From NCBI GenBank assembly GCA_945860135.1, contig CAMAPK010000015.1, positions 1 through 50,537 on the forward strand: a stretch of 50,537 nucleotides of DNA, in the 5' to 3' direction. Shown piece by piece: positions 42,713 through 50,537 of the stretch; position 1 is the stretch's first letter, and every line of letters starts with the position of its first letter. The translations under genes and the position numbers were made by a program. The DNA is from Nitrosovibrio sp. Nv4. GTDB taxonomy: Bacteria > Pseudomonadota > Gammaproteobacteria > Burkholderiales > Nitrosomonadaceae. The notes below the pieces were generated by a model that saw only the letters and a list, made by a program, of their open reading frames with translations, searched no databases and was not told the DNA's origin.

Positions 42713-44347
42713 ATGTCCACCCTCACCCTGTCCCCTGCCTGGCTTGCATTGCAGGCCCACCAGCCAGCCATGGCAGGGCAACATTTGCGCGAGCTGTTTG
42801 CACGTGATAGTCAGCGCTTCGACAAATTCTCGCTGCGGTTCAACGATATGCTACTGGATTATTCCAAGCAGTCTGTCAGCACGGAGACTATCGCCCTGCT
42901 GCTGGCGCTCGCCCGCCAGCAAGGGCTGGAGGACTGGATCGCACGGATGTTCCGTGGCGAGAAAATAAACCATACCGAGGGCCGTGCCGCCCTGCATGTT
43001 GCGCTGCGCGGCGACAGTCCGGTGCAGGTGGACGGAATCGATGTCATGCCTGCGGTCAAACGGGTGCTGGCACAGATGGAGCGATACTCGCACGCGGTGC
43101 GCAATGGCGAGTTGAAAGGCTACACCGGCAAGCGTTTTACCGATGTAGTCAATATCGGCATCGGTGGTTCCGATCTGGGACCGGCAATGGTGGTCGCAGC
43201 GCTCAAGCCTTATGGCTCGCCTCATCTCGCAGCACACTTCGTTTCCAACATCGACGGCACCCAGCTTGCCGAAACACTGCGGCAGTTGAATCCGGAAACC
43301 ACGCTGTTCATCATCGCCTCGAAAACTTTCACTACCCAGGAAACCATGGCCAATGCCCGCGCCGCGCGGGAGTGGTTTCTTGCCGATGGTGGCAGGGAAC
43401 AGGATGTCGCCACCCATTTCGTTGCGGTCTCCGCCAACCGCACGGAGGTGGAGAAATTCGGCATCGACTCCGGCAACATGTTCGAGTTCTGGGATTGGGT
43501 GGGCGGACGCTATTCGCTGTGGTCGGCCATCGGCCTGCCGATTGCACTTGCGATCGGCATGGAGAACTTTTATGCGCTGCTCGCCGGGGCAAGGGAAATG
43601 GATCGGCATTTCAGCAGCACGCCGCTGGAACAGAATCTGCCGGTCATGCTCGCTCTCATCGGCATCTGGCAGATCAATTTCTGCGGCGCCACAAGCCATG
43701 CGGTGCTGCCTTACGATCAATACCTGCAACGTTTCCCGGCCTATCTGCAACAACTGGAAATGGAAAGCAACGGCAAGCGCACAGACCGTGACGGTAATGC
43801 GGTGGACTACCGCACCGGCGTAGTGGTGTGGGGTGAACCGGGAACCAACGGGCAACACGCTTTCTACCAGTTACTGCACCAGGGCACACAGACCATCTCG
43901 GCGGATTTCCTGGCGCCCTGCCAAAGCCACAATCCCGTCGGCAATCATCATCGCCTGTTGCTGGCGAATTTCTTTGCCCAGACTGAAGCGCTGATGTGCG
44001 GCAAGAATGCAAACGAAGTCCGTGCCGAACTGGCTGCCCATGGGGTGACGGCAGAAGCACTGGAGCAACTGCTGCCGCACAAGGTATTCCCCGGCAACCA
44101 TGCCACCACTTCCATTCTGTTCAGGCAACTGGACCCCAAGACTCTGGGGTCGCTGCTCGCCCTGTACGAACACAAGGTATTTGTACAAAGCGTGATCTGG
44201 AACGTGAATCCATTCGATCAGTGGGGAGTGGAGTTGGGCAAACAACTGGCCGGAACAATTCTGGCCGAACTGGAGCAGGATGGGCCGGTGGCCACCCATG
44301 ACGCATCCACCAATGGGCTAATGAATTATTTCAAGGTAAACCGTTAG
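42713..44347 (+). CDS. pgi: Glucose-6-phosphate isomerase
   Basis: A 544-residue enzyme interconverting glucose-6-P and fructose-6-P. Signatures are complete: substrate-phosphate site [55 protein letters not shown] and [13 protein letters not shown]. The length is close to E. coli Pgi (549). Here it links gluconeogenic fructose-6-P to glycogen synthesis, and it is followed by glgA after 30 nt. AGGA lies about 11 nt before ATG. Confidence 0.96.
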   Translation: MSTLTLSPAWLALQAHQPAMAGQHLRELFARDSQRFDKFSLRFNDMLLDYSKQSVSTETIALLLALARQQGLEDWIARMFRGEKINHTEGRAALHVALRGDSPVQVDGIDVMPAVKRVLAQMERYSHAVRNGELKGYTGKRFTDVVNIGIGGSDLGPAMVVAALKPYGSPHLAAHFVSNIDGTQLAETLRQLNPETTLFIIASKTFTTQETMANARAAREWFLADGGREQDVATHFVAVSANRTEVEKFGIDSGNMFEFWDWVGGRYSLWSAIGLPIALAIGMENFYALLAGAREMDRHFSSTPLEQNLPVMLALIGIWQINFCGATSHAVLPYDQYLQRFPAYLQQLEMESNGKRTDRDGNAVDYRTGVVVWGEPGTNGQHAFYQLLHQGTQTISADFLAPCQSHNPVGNHHRLLLANFFAQTEALMCGKNANEVRAELAAHGVTAEALEQLLPHKVFPGNHATTSILFRQLDPKTLGSLLALYEHKVFVQSVIWNVNPFDQWGVELGKQLAGTILAELEQDGPVATHDASTNGLMNYFKVNR

Positions 44348-44377
44348 CAACAGAGCAGCAAACAACCAATTCACTCC

Positions 44378-45919
44378 ATGCCGCCCACTCCATCCCGTCT
44401 CGCCCTTAGTGTCCTGTTCATCACATCCGAAGTCCATCCCCTGAGTAAAACCGGCGGTCTGGGTGACGTCAGCGCAGCACTGCCGGCGGCGCTGCGGCAA
44501 CTGGGGGTGGATGTGCGCCTGCTGATCCCCGGTTACCCGCAAGTGCTGGCGGGACTCAAGCACAAACGCAAAGTGGCGGAGTTGAATGGTCTGGCACAAT
44601 TTCCACCAGCCGTGCTGCTATCCGCCAGACTGCCGGTAACTGCGTCCACCGATGTTCCTGTATTCATCATCGACTGCCCCGGACTCTATCGGCGTGAGGG
44701 CGGTCCATACCTGGATGCAGCCGGCCACGACTGGCCGGATAACGCGCTGCGTTTCGGCCTGCTCGCAAAAGTCGGCGCTATTCTGGCATGCGATGCCAGT
44801 CCGCTCGCCTGGCGCCCGCAGGTGGTGCACTGCAATGACTGGCAAAGCGGCCTCACGCCGGCATATCTGCATTTTCATCGGGGAACAAAAGCGGCATCTC
44901 TGATGGCGGTGCACAATCTCGCTTTCCAGGGGGTATTCCCGCCTGGCAGCGTAACCCAACTGGGACTGCCTGCCGCCAGCTTCGACATCAACGGTGTTGA
45001 ATACCACGGCAAAATGTCGTTTCTCAAGGCCGGGCTCTATTATGCCGACCACATCGTCAGCGTCAGCCCCACCTATGCCAGAGAAATCCAGACGGCACCA
45101 CTGGGTTTCGGCTTGCAAGGCTTGCTGGCAGGACGCCGCAAACATCTCAGCGGCATCATCAATGGCATCGACACGGTTGAATGGGATCCCGCCACCGACC
45201 CCTGTCTTGCGCGCAATTACACTGTCCGCAGGCTTGCCGCCAAGGCCGCCAACAAACGTGCATTGCAGCAGGCGCTGGGGCTCACGCTCGATCCGGATAT
45301 TTTGTTGTTTGGGGCAGTGAGCCGTTTCACTCACCAGAAAGGCTACGATCTGCTGCTGCAGGTCGCGCTGCAACTGATCAGGCTTCCCGCACAGATGGTC
45401 ATTCTTGGTAATGGTGAAGCGGCGCTGGAACAGCAGTTGGCGTTGCTGGCAAAAACTCACCCTGGGAAAATTGCGGTGCGCATCGGTTTTGATGAGGCGC
45501 TGTCACACTTGATCGAGGCCGGCGCCGACAGCTTCCTGATGCCGTCACGCTTCGAGCCTTGCGGTTTGAACCAGATGTACAGCCAACGCTATGGCACGCC
45601 ACCCGTGGTACATGCCACCGGTGGCCTGCTCGACACGGTGGTGGATTGCACCCCGGCAACGCTGGCCAACGGAAGTGCCAGCGGTTTTCTGTTTCACCCC
45701 ATGACCTCCGGCAATTTCCTCGCCGCCATCCGTCGTGTCAGCATCACCTACCAGGACAAACCGATCTGGCGCCGCTTGCAGAAAAACTGCATGACCAAAG
45801 ATTTCAGTTGGAGCCCGAGCGCTGCTGCCTACCGTAAAATCTACTTGTCGCTGCTATCCGAGGCAGCGAAACCCACCCATGCCACCCCGATTGCACCTAA
45901 ACGGAAGCGTAAAACGTAA
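44378..45919 (+). CDS. glgA: Glycogen synthase GlgA (ADP-glucose)
   Basis: A 513-residue GT5 glycosyltransferase adding glucose from ADP-glucose to glycogen. The N-terminal ADP-glucose motif KTGGLGDVSAALP, the middle VVHCNDWQSGLTPAYL, and the C-terminal GAVSRFTHQKGYDLLLQ and SRFEPCGLNQMYSQRYGTPPVV are intact. It is about 35 residues longer than E. coli GlgA, with a basic C-terminal tail (APKRKRKT). No strong ribosome-binding site; it may depend on translation of pgi. It converges on glgP with only 77 nt between. Confidence 0.94.
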   Translation: MPPTPSRLALSVLFITSEVHPLSKTGGLGDVSAALPAALRQLGVDVRLLIPGYPQVLAGLKHKRKVAELNGLAQFPPAVLLSARLPVTASTDVPVFIIDCPGLYRREGGPYLDAAGHDWPDNALRFGLLAKVGAILACDASPLAWRPQVVHCNDWQSGLTPAYLHFHRGTKAASLMAVHNLAFQGVFPPGSVTQLGLPAASFDINGVEYHGKMSFLKAGLYYADHIVSVSPTYAREIQTAPLGFGLQGLLAGRRKHLSGIINGIDTVEWDPATDPCLARNYTVRRLAAKAANKRALQQALGLTLDPDILLFGAVSRFTHQKGYDLLLQVALQLIRLPAQMVILGNGEAALEQQLALLAKTHPGKIAVRIGFDEALSHLIEAGADSFLMPSRFEPCGLNQMYSQRYGTPPVVHATGGLLDTVVDCTPATLANGSASGFLFHPMTSGNFLAAIRRVSITYQDKPIWRRLQKNCMTKDFSWSPSAAAYRKIYLSLLSEAAKPTHATPIAPKRKRKT

Positions 45920-45996
45920 CGCCCCACTTACCACTCACCACTTTCCACTCACCACTCCCTACTTACCACTTAACTACTCCCCCACTCCCCACATCA
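45920..45996. repeat. Simple C/T/A-rich imperfect tandem repeat between glgA and glgP
   Basis: The 77 nt between the convergent genes are built from repeats of (T)ACCACT and CACCACT with variants such as TTTCCACT and CTTACCACTT, with almost no G on the plus strand. No hairpin terminator is seen. It may have arisen by slippage; G-poor, C-rich nascent RNA like this also resembles sites of Rho loading. Confidence 0.6.
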
Positions 45997-48552
45997 TCAC
46001 AACCATACCATCAGGCCCATTTCCAGCGGATGTGTCAGCAGCGGCTGATACGGATAGATACGGATGTAATATTCCAGCCTGCCGCATAGTTCCGGAGCGA
46101 GATTCAGTTCAAACAGATGCTCGCCCGATTCCTCCACACCGCTGGCTTCGAATCTGAAGTGCTTGAAGTCGCATGGCTTGCTGCCCTTGAACTGGCGGCA
46201 AACCAGCAGTTCCACCACCACATCCTCAGGCTGCAGGCCGTTCAGTCTTGCGGCGATGCTGAAATGTACGACATCACCAAAACTGATGCGCTTGCATGGG
46301 GTATCCAGTCGGCGCAGCGTCACTCCACCCCAGGCATTTCTCACATGCGCTTTCCAGGCCGCGACCTTTCTGGCGCCGTCGAAATCGTTCTCGGTATAGA
46401 GTGCGCCCTGGTTGCTGGCCGGCAGATAGAAATTGTTCAGATATTCGCCCAGCATGCGCGTGGCATTAAAGCGCGGCAGCAACGACATCATCGAGTGCTT
46501 GGCCATTTTCACCCACTCAGGCGAGTAACCCAGCTTGTCGCGATGGTAATAAAGCGGTACCACCCGATCCTGCAGAATTTCATAGAGGGTCTGGCTCTCT
46601 TCCTTGTCGCGCAGCGTGGGCGGCATATCCTCCGGTCCCGGCTTGATGGCCCAGCCATTCTTGCCGTTGTAACCCTCTCCCCACCAGCCATCGAGCACGC
46701 TCAGGTTAATCGTTCCGTTGATGCCCGCTTTCATCCCGGAAGTACCACTTGCTTCCAACGGGTACACCGGGTTATTGAGCCACACATCTACCCCTGCCAC
46801 CAGCCGCCTGGCAAGCCGCAGATCATAGCCCGCGATCAGCAGCAACCGCCCCTCAAATTCCGGCATGCGTGCGACTTGACTGATACGCCGGATCAGATCC
46901 TGCCCAGGAATATCCGCCGGGTGCGCCTTGCCTGCAAAAATAAATAGCACCGGGCGTTCATGGTCAAGAATGATTTTACGCAGCCAGTCGAGATTCTCGA
47001 ACAGCAGTGTGGCGCGTTTATAAGTGGCGAAACGGCGGGCAAAACCGATGGTCAGGATATTCGGATTAATCGGATCGGTAAGCTTGAGCAAGCGGTCGAG
47101 ATGCGCCTCAGAACCATGGTTATGGGCATTTTGTACGGCGAGATGGGAACGCACGCCGTAAAGCATTTGCGACTTCAGTGACTGCCGCACGCTCCAGAAC
47201 TGGTGGTCAGGTATGGTCTCGATGCGCGACCAATACTCGGCGTCGCACAGCTTGTTGCGCCACTCGTGACCGAGATGGCGATCAAACAGATCGGACCATT
47301 CCTGCGCCAGGAACGTCGGCACATGCACGCCGTTGGTGATATACCCCATCGGATTCTCTTCCGGCTCGACCTGCGGCCACAAATCGCGGCAGATGCGGGC
47401 CGATACATGGCCGTGTATTTTGCTCACGCCGTTATGCGAACGCGAACTGCGGATGGCGAGCGCGGTCATGTTGAAATCCGGACCGTCAGGAGCACGGCCC
47501 AGCGCCATGAACTCCTCGCGTGCCAAGCTAAGGTCACGGTAGAATCCCTCGAAATATGTCTGCATCATGTCGGCGCTGAAATGGTCGTGCCCCGCTGGTA
47601 CTGCAGTGTGGGTGGTGAACACCGTGTTCACTGCCACCGCTTCCAGTGCACTGGCAAAATCCAGACCTTGCTGCACCAGAGTGCGCATGCGTTCCAGCAT
47701 CATGAACGCCGCATGCCCTTCGTTGATATGCCACACCGTAGGCCGCAGGCCCACCGCCTGCAATGCGCGCACGCCACCGACACCAAGTATGATTTCCTGC
47801 TCGATGCGCATAGCCTTGTCGCCGCCATAGAGTTGATGGGTGATATCGCGATCCTGCGGGGAGTTCTCCGGCAAGTCGGTATCCAGCAGATAGAGCGTCA
47901 CATGGCCTACCTGCGCTTGCCATACTTTTATCACCGCCTTGCGCTGCGGCAATTCCACTTCGACCCGCACCTCCGAGCCATCTGCGTGCAGCACCGGCAC
48001 TACCGGCAAGTCTTCGAAATCCGAATCGGTGTAGGTGACTTGCTGGTTGCCCTGATTATCGATGGTCTGGAAGAAATAGCCCTGACGGTAGAGCAGGCCA
48101 ACACCGACAAACGGCAAGCGCAGATCGCTCGCTGCCTTGCAGTGATCGCCAGCCAGGATGCCAAGGCCGCCGGAATAAATCGGAAAGCTCTCGTGAAAAC
48201 CGAACTCGAAACAGAAGTACGCCACCTGGTCATGCGAACGCAGGCCTTCGGTACCGTTATGCCGTAACGGTTCGGAATGATAAGAGTCGTAGGACGACAA
48301 AATGCTGTTGTAATTGGCAAGAAATACCTGATCCTCCGCGGCTTCCAATAGCAGGGATTCGTCTACACGCTTAAGAAAAGCCTTGGGGTTGTGCCCCACT
48401 GCCCCCCATAAACCAGGATGCAGACGCGAGAACAGCGAGCGCGTGGAACGATCCCAGCTGTACCAGAGATTGTTGGCCAATTCCTCCAGGCGCACCAGCC
48501 GACGGGGGATTTTTGGGTTGACTGCGAGATTGAATACAGTGCCGGAGGACAT
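45997..48552 (-). CDS. glgP: Alpha-glucan phosphorylase GlgP (TIGR02094 type, with DUF3417)
   Basis: An 851-residue GT35 enzyme releasing glucose-1-phosphate from glycogen. It has the N-terminal DUF3417 region (RRLVRLEELANNLWYSWDRSTRSLF), characteristic of the TIGR02094 alpha-glucan phosphorylases rather than the E. coli GlgP/MalP type. The PLP lysine is in EASGTSGMKAGINGTINLSVLDGWWGE, and the core HINEGHAAFMMLERMR is present. AAGGAGAG lies 7 nt before ATG. It completes the glycogen cycle but is transcribed against glgA, so breakdown and synthesis can be controlled separately. Upstream on the same strand is orn, 38 nt away. Confidence 0.94.
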   Translation of the reverse strand: MSSGTVFNLAVNPKIPRRLVRLEELANNLWYSWDRSTRSLFSRLHPGLWGAVGHNPKAFLKRVDESLLLEAAEDQVFLANYNSILSSYDSYHSEPLRHNGTEGLRSHDQVAYFCFEFGFHESFPIYSGGLGILAGDHCKAASDLRLPFVGVGLLYRQGYFFQTIDNQGNQQVTYTDSDFEDLPVVPVLHADGSEVRVEVELPQRKAVIKVWQAQVGHVTLYLLDTDLPENSPQDRDITHQLYGGDKAMRIEQEIILGVGGVRALQAVGLRPTVWHINEGHAAFMMLERMRTLVQQGLDFASALEAVAVNTVFTTHTAVPAGHDHFSADMMQTYFEGFYRDLSLAREEFMALGRAPDGPDFNMTALAIRSSRSHNGVSKIHGHVSARICRDLWPQVEPEENPMGYITNGVHVPTFLAQEWSDLFDRHLGHEWRNKLCDAEYWSRIETIPDHQFWSVRQSLKSQMLYGVRSHLAVQNAHNHGSEAHLDRLLKLTDPINPNILTIGFARRFATYKRATLLFENLDWLRKIILDHERPVLFIFAGKAHPADIPGQDLIRRISQVARMPEFEGRLLLIAGYDLRLARRLVAGVDVWLNNPVYPLEASGTSGMKAGINGTINLSVLDGWWGEGYNGKNGWAIKPGPEDMPPTLRDKEESQTLYEILQDRVVPLYYHRDKLGYSPEWVKMAKHSMMSLLPRFNATRMLGEYLNNFYLPASNQGALYTENDFDGARKVAAWKAHVRNAWGGVTLRRLDTPCKRISFGDVVHFSIAARLNGLQPEDVVVELLVCRQFKGSKPCDFKHFRFEASGVEESGEHLFELNLAPELCGRLEYYIRIYPYQPLLTHPLEMGLMVWL

Positions 48553-48590
48553 ACGTAACTCTCCTTGACAGGGCTGGATGGTAGGCGCTA

Positions 48591-49136
48591 TTACGCTCTG
48601 AGGAAATGCTCGCGGTAATACTTCATTTCAATAATGGAATCGTAAATATCCGCCAGCGCTTCGTGCTTGCTTTGCTTGGTCAAGCCTGCGGCAATCTCGG
48701 GTTTCCAGCGCTTGACCAGTTCCTTCAGGGTACTCACATCCAGATTACGGTAATGAAAATATGCCTCCAGTTGCGGCATCGAGCGCGCCAGGAAGCGGCG
48801 ATCCTGACAGATGGAATTGCCACACATGGGAGAAATCCCGGCTGGAACATGCTGCTGCAGGAACGCAAGCATGCGTGTCTCCACCTCGGCTTCCGTCAGC
48901 GTTGACGCCTTGATCTTGTCGATCAGACCGGATTTGCCATGAGTAGATTTATTCCAGTTGTCCATCCCATCCAGCACCGTGTCTGATTGATGCACCACCA
49001 GCACCGGTGCCTCCGCCACCACGTTCAACTGTGAATCGGTCACAACCAGAGCCACTTCGATGATGCGATCGCGGTCCGAACTGAGCCCGCTCATTTCCAT
49101 GTCGATCCAGATGAGGTTACCGTTATCTTGTGCCAT
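48591..49136 (-). CDS. orn: Oligoribonuclease
   Basis: A 181-residue DEDDh 3'-5' exoribonuclease that degrades di- and short oligoribonucleotides, including pGpG from cyclic di-GMP breakdown. The exonuclease residues are D12 and E14 in WIDMEMSG, Asp in [10 protein letters not shown], and His/Asp in [12 protein letters not shown] lies about 8 nt before ATG. It connects functionally with the HD-GYP protein at 17200, whose product chain ends in nucleotides Orn can cut. Divergent from the M48 peptidase. Confidence 0.95.
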   Translation of the reverse strand: MAQDNGNLIWIDMEMSGLSSDRDRIIEVALVVTDSQLNVVAEAPVLVVHQSDTVLDGMDNWNKSTHGKSGLIDKIKASTLTEAEVETRMLAFLQQHVPAGISPMCGNSICQDRRFLARSMPQLEAYFHYRNLDVSTLKELVKRWKPEIAAGLTKQSKHEALADIYDSIIEMKYYREHFLRA

Positions 49137-49149
49137 AATTCGACCCTTC

Positions 49150-49165
49150 CCCTGAATTTTCAGGG
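49150..49165. promoter_or_regulatory. Perfect short dyad between orn and M48 gene
   Basis: CCCTGAA (49150-49156), TT, TTCAGGG (49159-49165). It lies 14 nt upstream of the orn start codon and 72 nt upstream of the M48 start. It could be an operator shared by the divergent genes or an RNA hairpin in an M48 leader. No known consensus recognised. Confidence 0.35.
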
Positions 49166-49236
49166 TGTAATTGTGTCATACCGCTAGCAGTCCGTCACGC
49201 TCACTGCCCGTTGCCAACCTCTGGTCTCAACTATCC

Positions 49237-50526
49237 ATGCAAATCTTCACTGCCGTCTTTGTTACCGCCCTGCTGCTCACCACCTGTGTGCGCATGTGGC
49301 TCGCAATGCGGCACATCCGTCATATCCGCGCCCACCGCGCCAGCGTGCCCGACAACTTTTCCGCGCAGATCGATCTGGCGGCGCACCAGAAAGCAGCCGA
49401 CTATACTTGCGCCAAAACCCGTCTCGGTTATCTCAATATATTTCTGGAAGCGGCATTGCTGCTGGCGCTTACCCTCGGCGGCGGGTTGAATGCCCTAGCC
49501 GATTTCTGGTCAGACTGGCTGGGCATCCCGATAGCGCTTGACGATAGTTCAGCGAATTACCCGATAACCCACGGCATAGCGCTGATCATCAGCACTATGC
49601 TGCTGATGAGTGTAGTAGAAATCCCCTTGACTTACTATCGCACGTTTGTCATCGAACAACAATTTGGCTTCAATAAAATGACGCCCGCCATGTTCTTTAC
49701 CGATCTCATCAAGCAGACTGCGCTGGGCATGCTGATCGGCGTACCGCTGCTATTCGGGGTGTTGTGGCTGATGGCGGAGATGGGTGCGCACTGGTGGCTC
49801 TACGTCTGGTTCGCATGGATGGTATTCAACCTGCTGGTTCTGGCTATTTACCCCACCTGGATTGCACCGCTATTCAACAAATTCACGCCGCTGGCAGATG
49901 CTGCGCTCAAGGCACGTATCGAACAACTGCTGCAAAAATGCGGCTTCGAATCCAGCGGGTTATTCGTGATGGATGGCTCGCGCCGCAGCAGTCACGGCAA
50001 CGCTTATTTCACCGGTTTTGGCAAAACCAAGCGTATCGTTTTCTTCGACACTTTACTTTCACGTCTCGACGCACCCGAAATCGAAGCAGTGCTGGCGCAT
50101 GAACTGGGACATTTCAAGCGCCGCCACGTCATCAAACGCATCGTCTGGACTTTCGCCATGAGCCTGGTGTTCCTGTGGGGACTGGGCTACCTGATGCAGC
50201 AGGACTGGTTCTATCGGGGACTGGGCGTAACCGTTGCGGCCGTACCATCAACCGCAATGGCACTGTTGCTGTTTTTCCTGGCAATGCCCGTGTTTACCTT
50301 CCTGTTGCAGCCTCTGGCCAGCCTGTATTCGCGCAAGCACGAATTTGAAGCTGACGAATACGCCGCACACCAAGCCTCTGCCAACGATCTCATCCGGGCG
50401 CTGGTAAAGCTCTACCAGGACAATGCTGCAACGCTCACTCCCGACCCGCTGCATTCGGCATTTTATGACTCTCATCCGCCTGCTGCGTTGAGGATAGCGC
50501 GGCTGCAGAACCTGGCGCATAATTGA
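49237..50526 (+). CDS. M48 family membrane metallopeptidase (Ste24-like)
   Basis: A 429-residue zinc metallopeptidase with about seven membrane helices. The zinc site is HELGH (residues 288-292) in AVLAHELGHFKRRHV, with the third ligand in EFEADEYAA about 80 residues later. It resembles the bacterial Ste24/CAAX-protease-like members, with AIYPTWIAPLFNKFTPL and SSHGNAYFTGFGKTKRIVFFDTLL as family segments. Such enzymes take part in membrane protein quality control. The frame is open to TTG 49171, but ATG 49237 begins the first helix. It ends 11 nt before the window edge. Confidence 0.9.
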   Translation: MQIFTAVFVTALLLTTCVRMWLAMRHIRHIRAHRASVPDNFSAQIDLAAHQKAADYTCAKTRLGYLNIFLEAALLLALTLGGGLNALADFWSDWLGIPIALDDSSANYPITHGIALIISTMLLMSVVEIPLTYYRTFVIEQQFGFNKMTPAMFFTDLIKQTALGMLIGVPLLFGVLWLMAEMGAHWWLYVWFAWMVFNLLVLAIYPTWIAPLFNKFTPLADAALKARIEQLLQKCGFESSGLFVMDGSRRSSHGNAYFTGFGKTKRIVFFDTLLSRLDAPEIEAVLAHELGHFKRRHVIKRIVWTFAMSLVFLWGLGYLMQQDWFYRGLGVTVAAVPSTAMALLLFFLAMPVFTFLLQPLASLYSRKHEFEADEYAAHQASANDLIRALVKLYQDNAATLTPDPLHSAFYDSHPPAALRIARLQNLAHN

Positions 50527-50537
50527 CGCAGAAATCT

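Noticed and set aside
47203-48267. 354-codon plus-strand open frame
   Set aside because: Antisense to glgP, no recognisable domain.

Overview
The window looks like a chromosomal segment of a betaproteobacterium, most likely in the Nitrosomonadales (Gallionellaceae- or Sulfuricellaceae-like). This placement is inferred from gene order (dacC-dat-ybeD-lipB-lipA; orn next to an M48 peptidase), from a BigR-type sulfur operon, from a GH57-rich glycogen cluster and from interspersed repeats. No rRNA, tRNA, CRISPR array, insertion sequence or integrase was found.

Layout. 1-4205: D,D-carboxypeptidase (5'-truncated by the window edge), D-amino acid transaminase, YbeD, LipB, LipA and a DUF4197 protein, all on +. 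4358-8453 (-): an MCE/Mla-like lipid ABC transporter (STAS-MlaE permease, MlaF-like ATPase, MlaD-like MCE protein, PqiC-like lipoprotein) followed by a SYLF lipoprotein. 8772-9704 (-): periplasmic rhodanese and a c'-type cytochrome, flanked by a short direct repeat. 10095-18447: an APH-like/P-loop kinase fusion overlapping a DHH phosphoesterase, a PCM methyltransferase with a likely signal peptide, a membrane-embedded spermidine-synthase-like protein, a CruF-like carotenoid protein and an HD-GYP protein. 18448-24072: an accessory-looking island of small, mostly exported or unknown proteins in mixed orientation. 24122-30321 (-): an AddA/AddB-like helicase-nuclease pair; then the 7Fe ferredoxin fdxA. 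30772-33868: a persulfide-response locus (two YeeE/YedE half-transporters, BigR-type ArsR regulator, TauE/SafE exporter; divergent persulfide dioxygenase-like gene). 33891-48552: glycogen metabolism (two GH57 enzymes, glgC, glgB, thiolase, pgi, glgA, glgP). 48591-50526: orn and an M48 peptidase.

Most notable observations. (1) At 19799-20211 a small C39/papain-like cysteine-peptidase-like gene is split across two frames. The join falls exactly on an in-phase slippery heptamer (A AAA AAG) followed at once by a hairpin, and only the -1 product contains the ECG active-site motif. It is followed 21 nt later by a 340-aa protein with an RN-x3-H HEPN-like motif. This is either a programmed frameshift or a one-base homopolymer lesion. 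(2) Between the divergent halves of the sulfur locus a 37-bp near-perfect inverted repeat contains two face-to-face sigma70-type promoters, so one regulator-bound site could shut off both directions. (3) Two members of an interspersed repeat family (8426-8632 and 13517-13788) lie on the 5' ends of genes. One forms part of the first codons of the mlaE-like gene and the other ends 5 bp before the start codon of the spermidine-synthase-like gene. A related GGAACCRCTGAAC motif recurs in other intergenic gaps.

How the genes work together: the glycogen cluster covers ADP-glucose synthesis (GlgC), elongation (GlgA), branching (GlgB), phosphorolysis (GlgP), entry from fructose-6-P (Pgi) and alpha-glucan remodelling (two GH57). 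The sulfur locus couples persulfide sensing, oxidation and sulfur-compound transport. The lipoyl genes are co-transcribed and overlap. Starts given here often differ from the longest open frame; reasons are in each entry.
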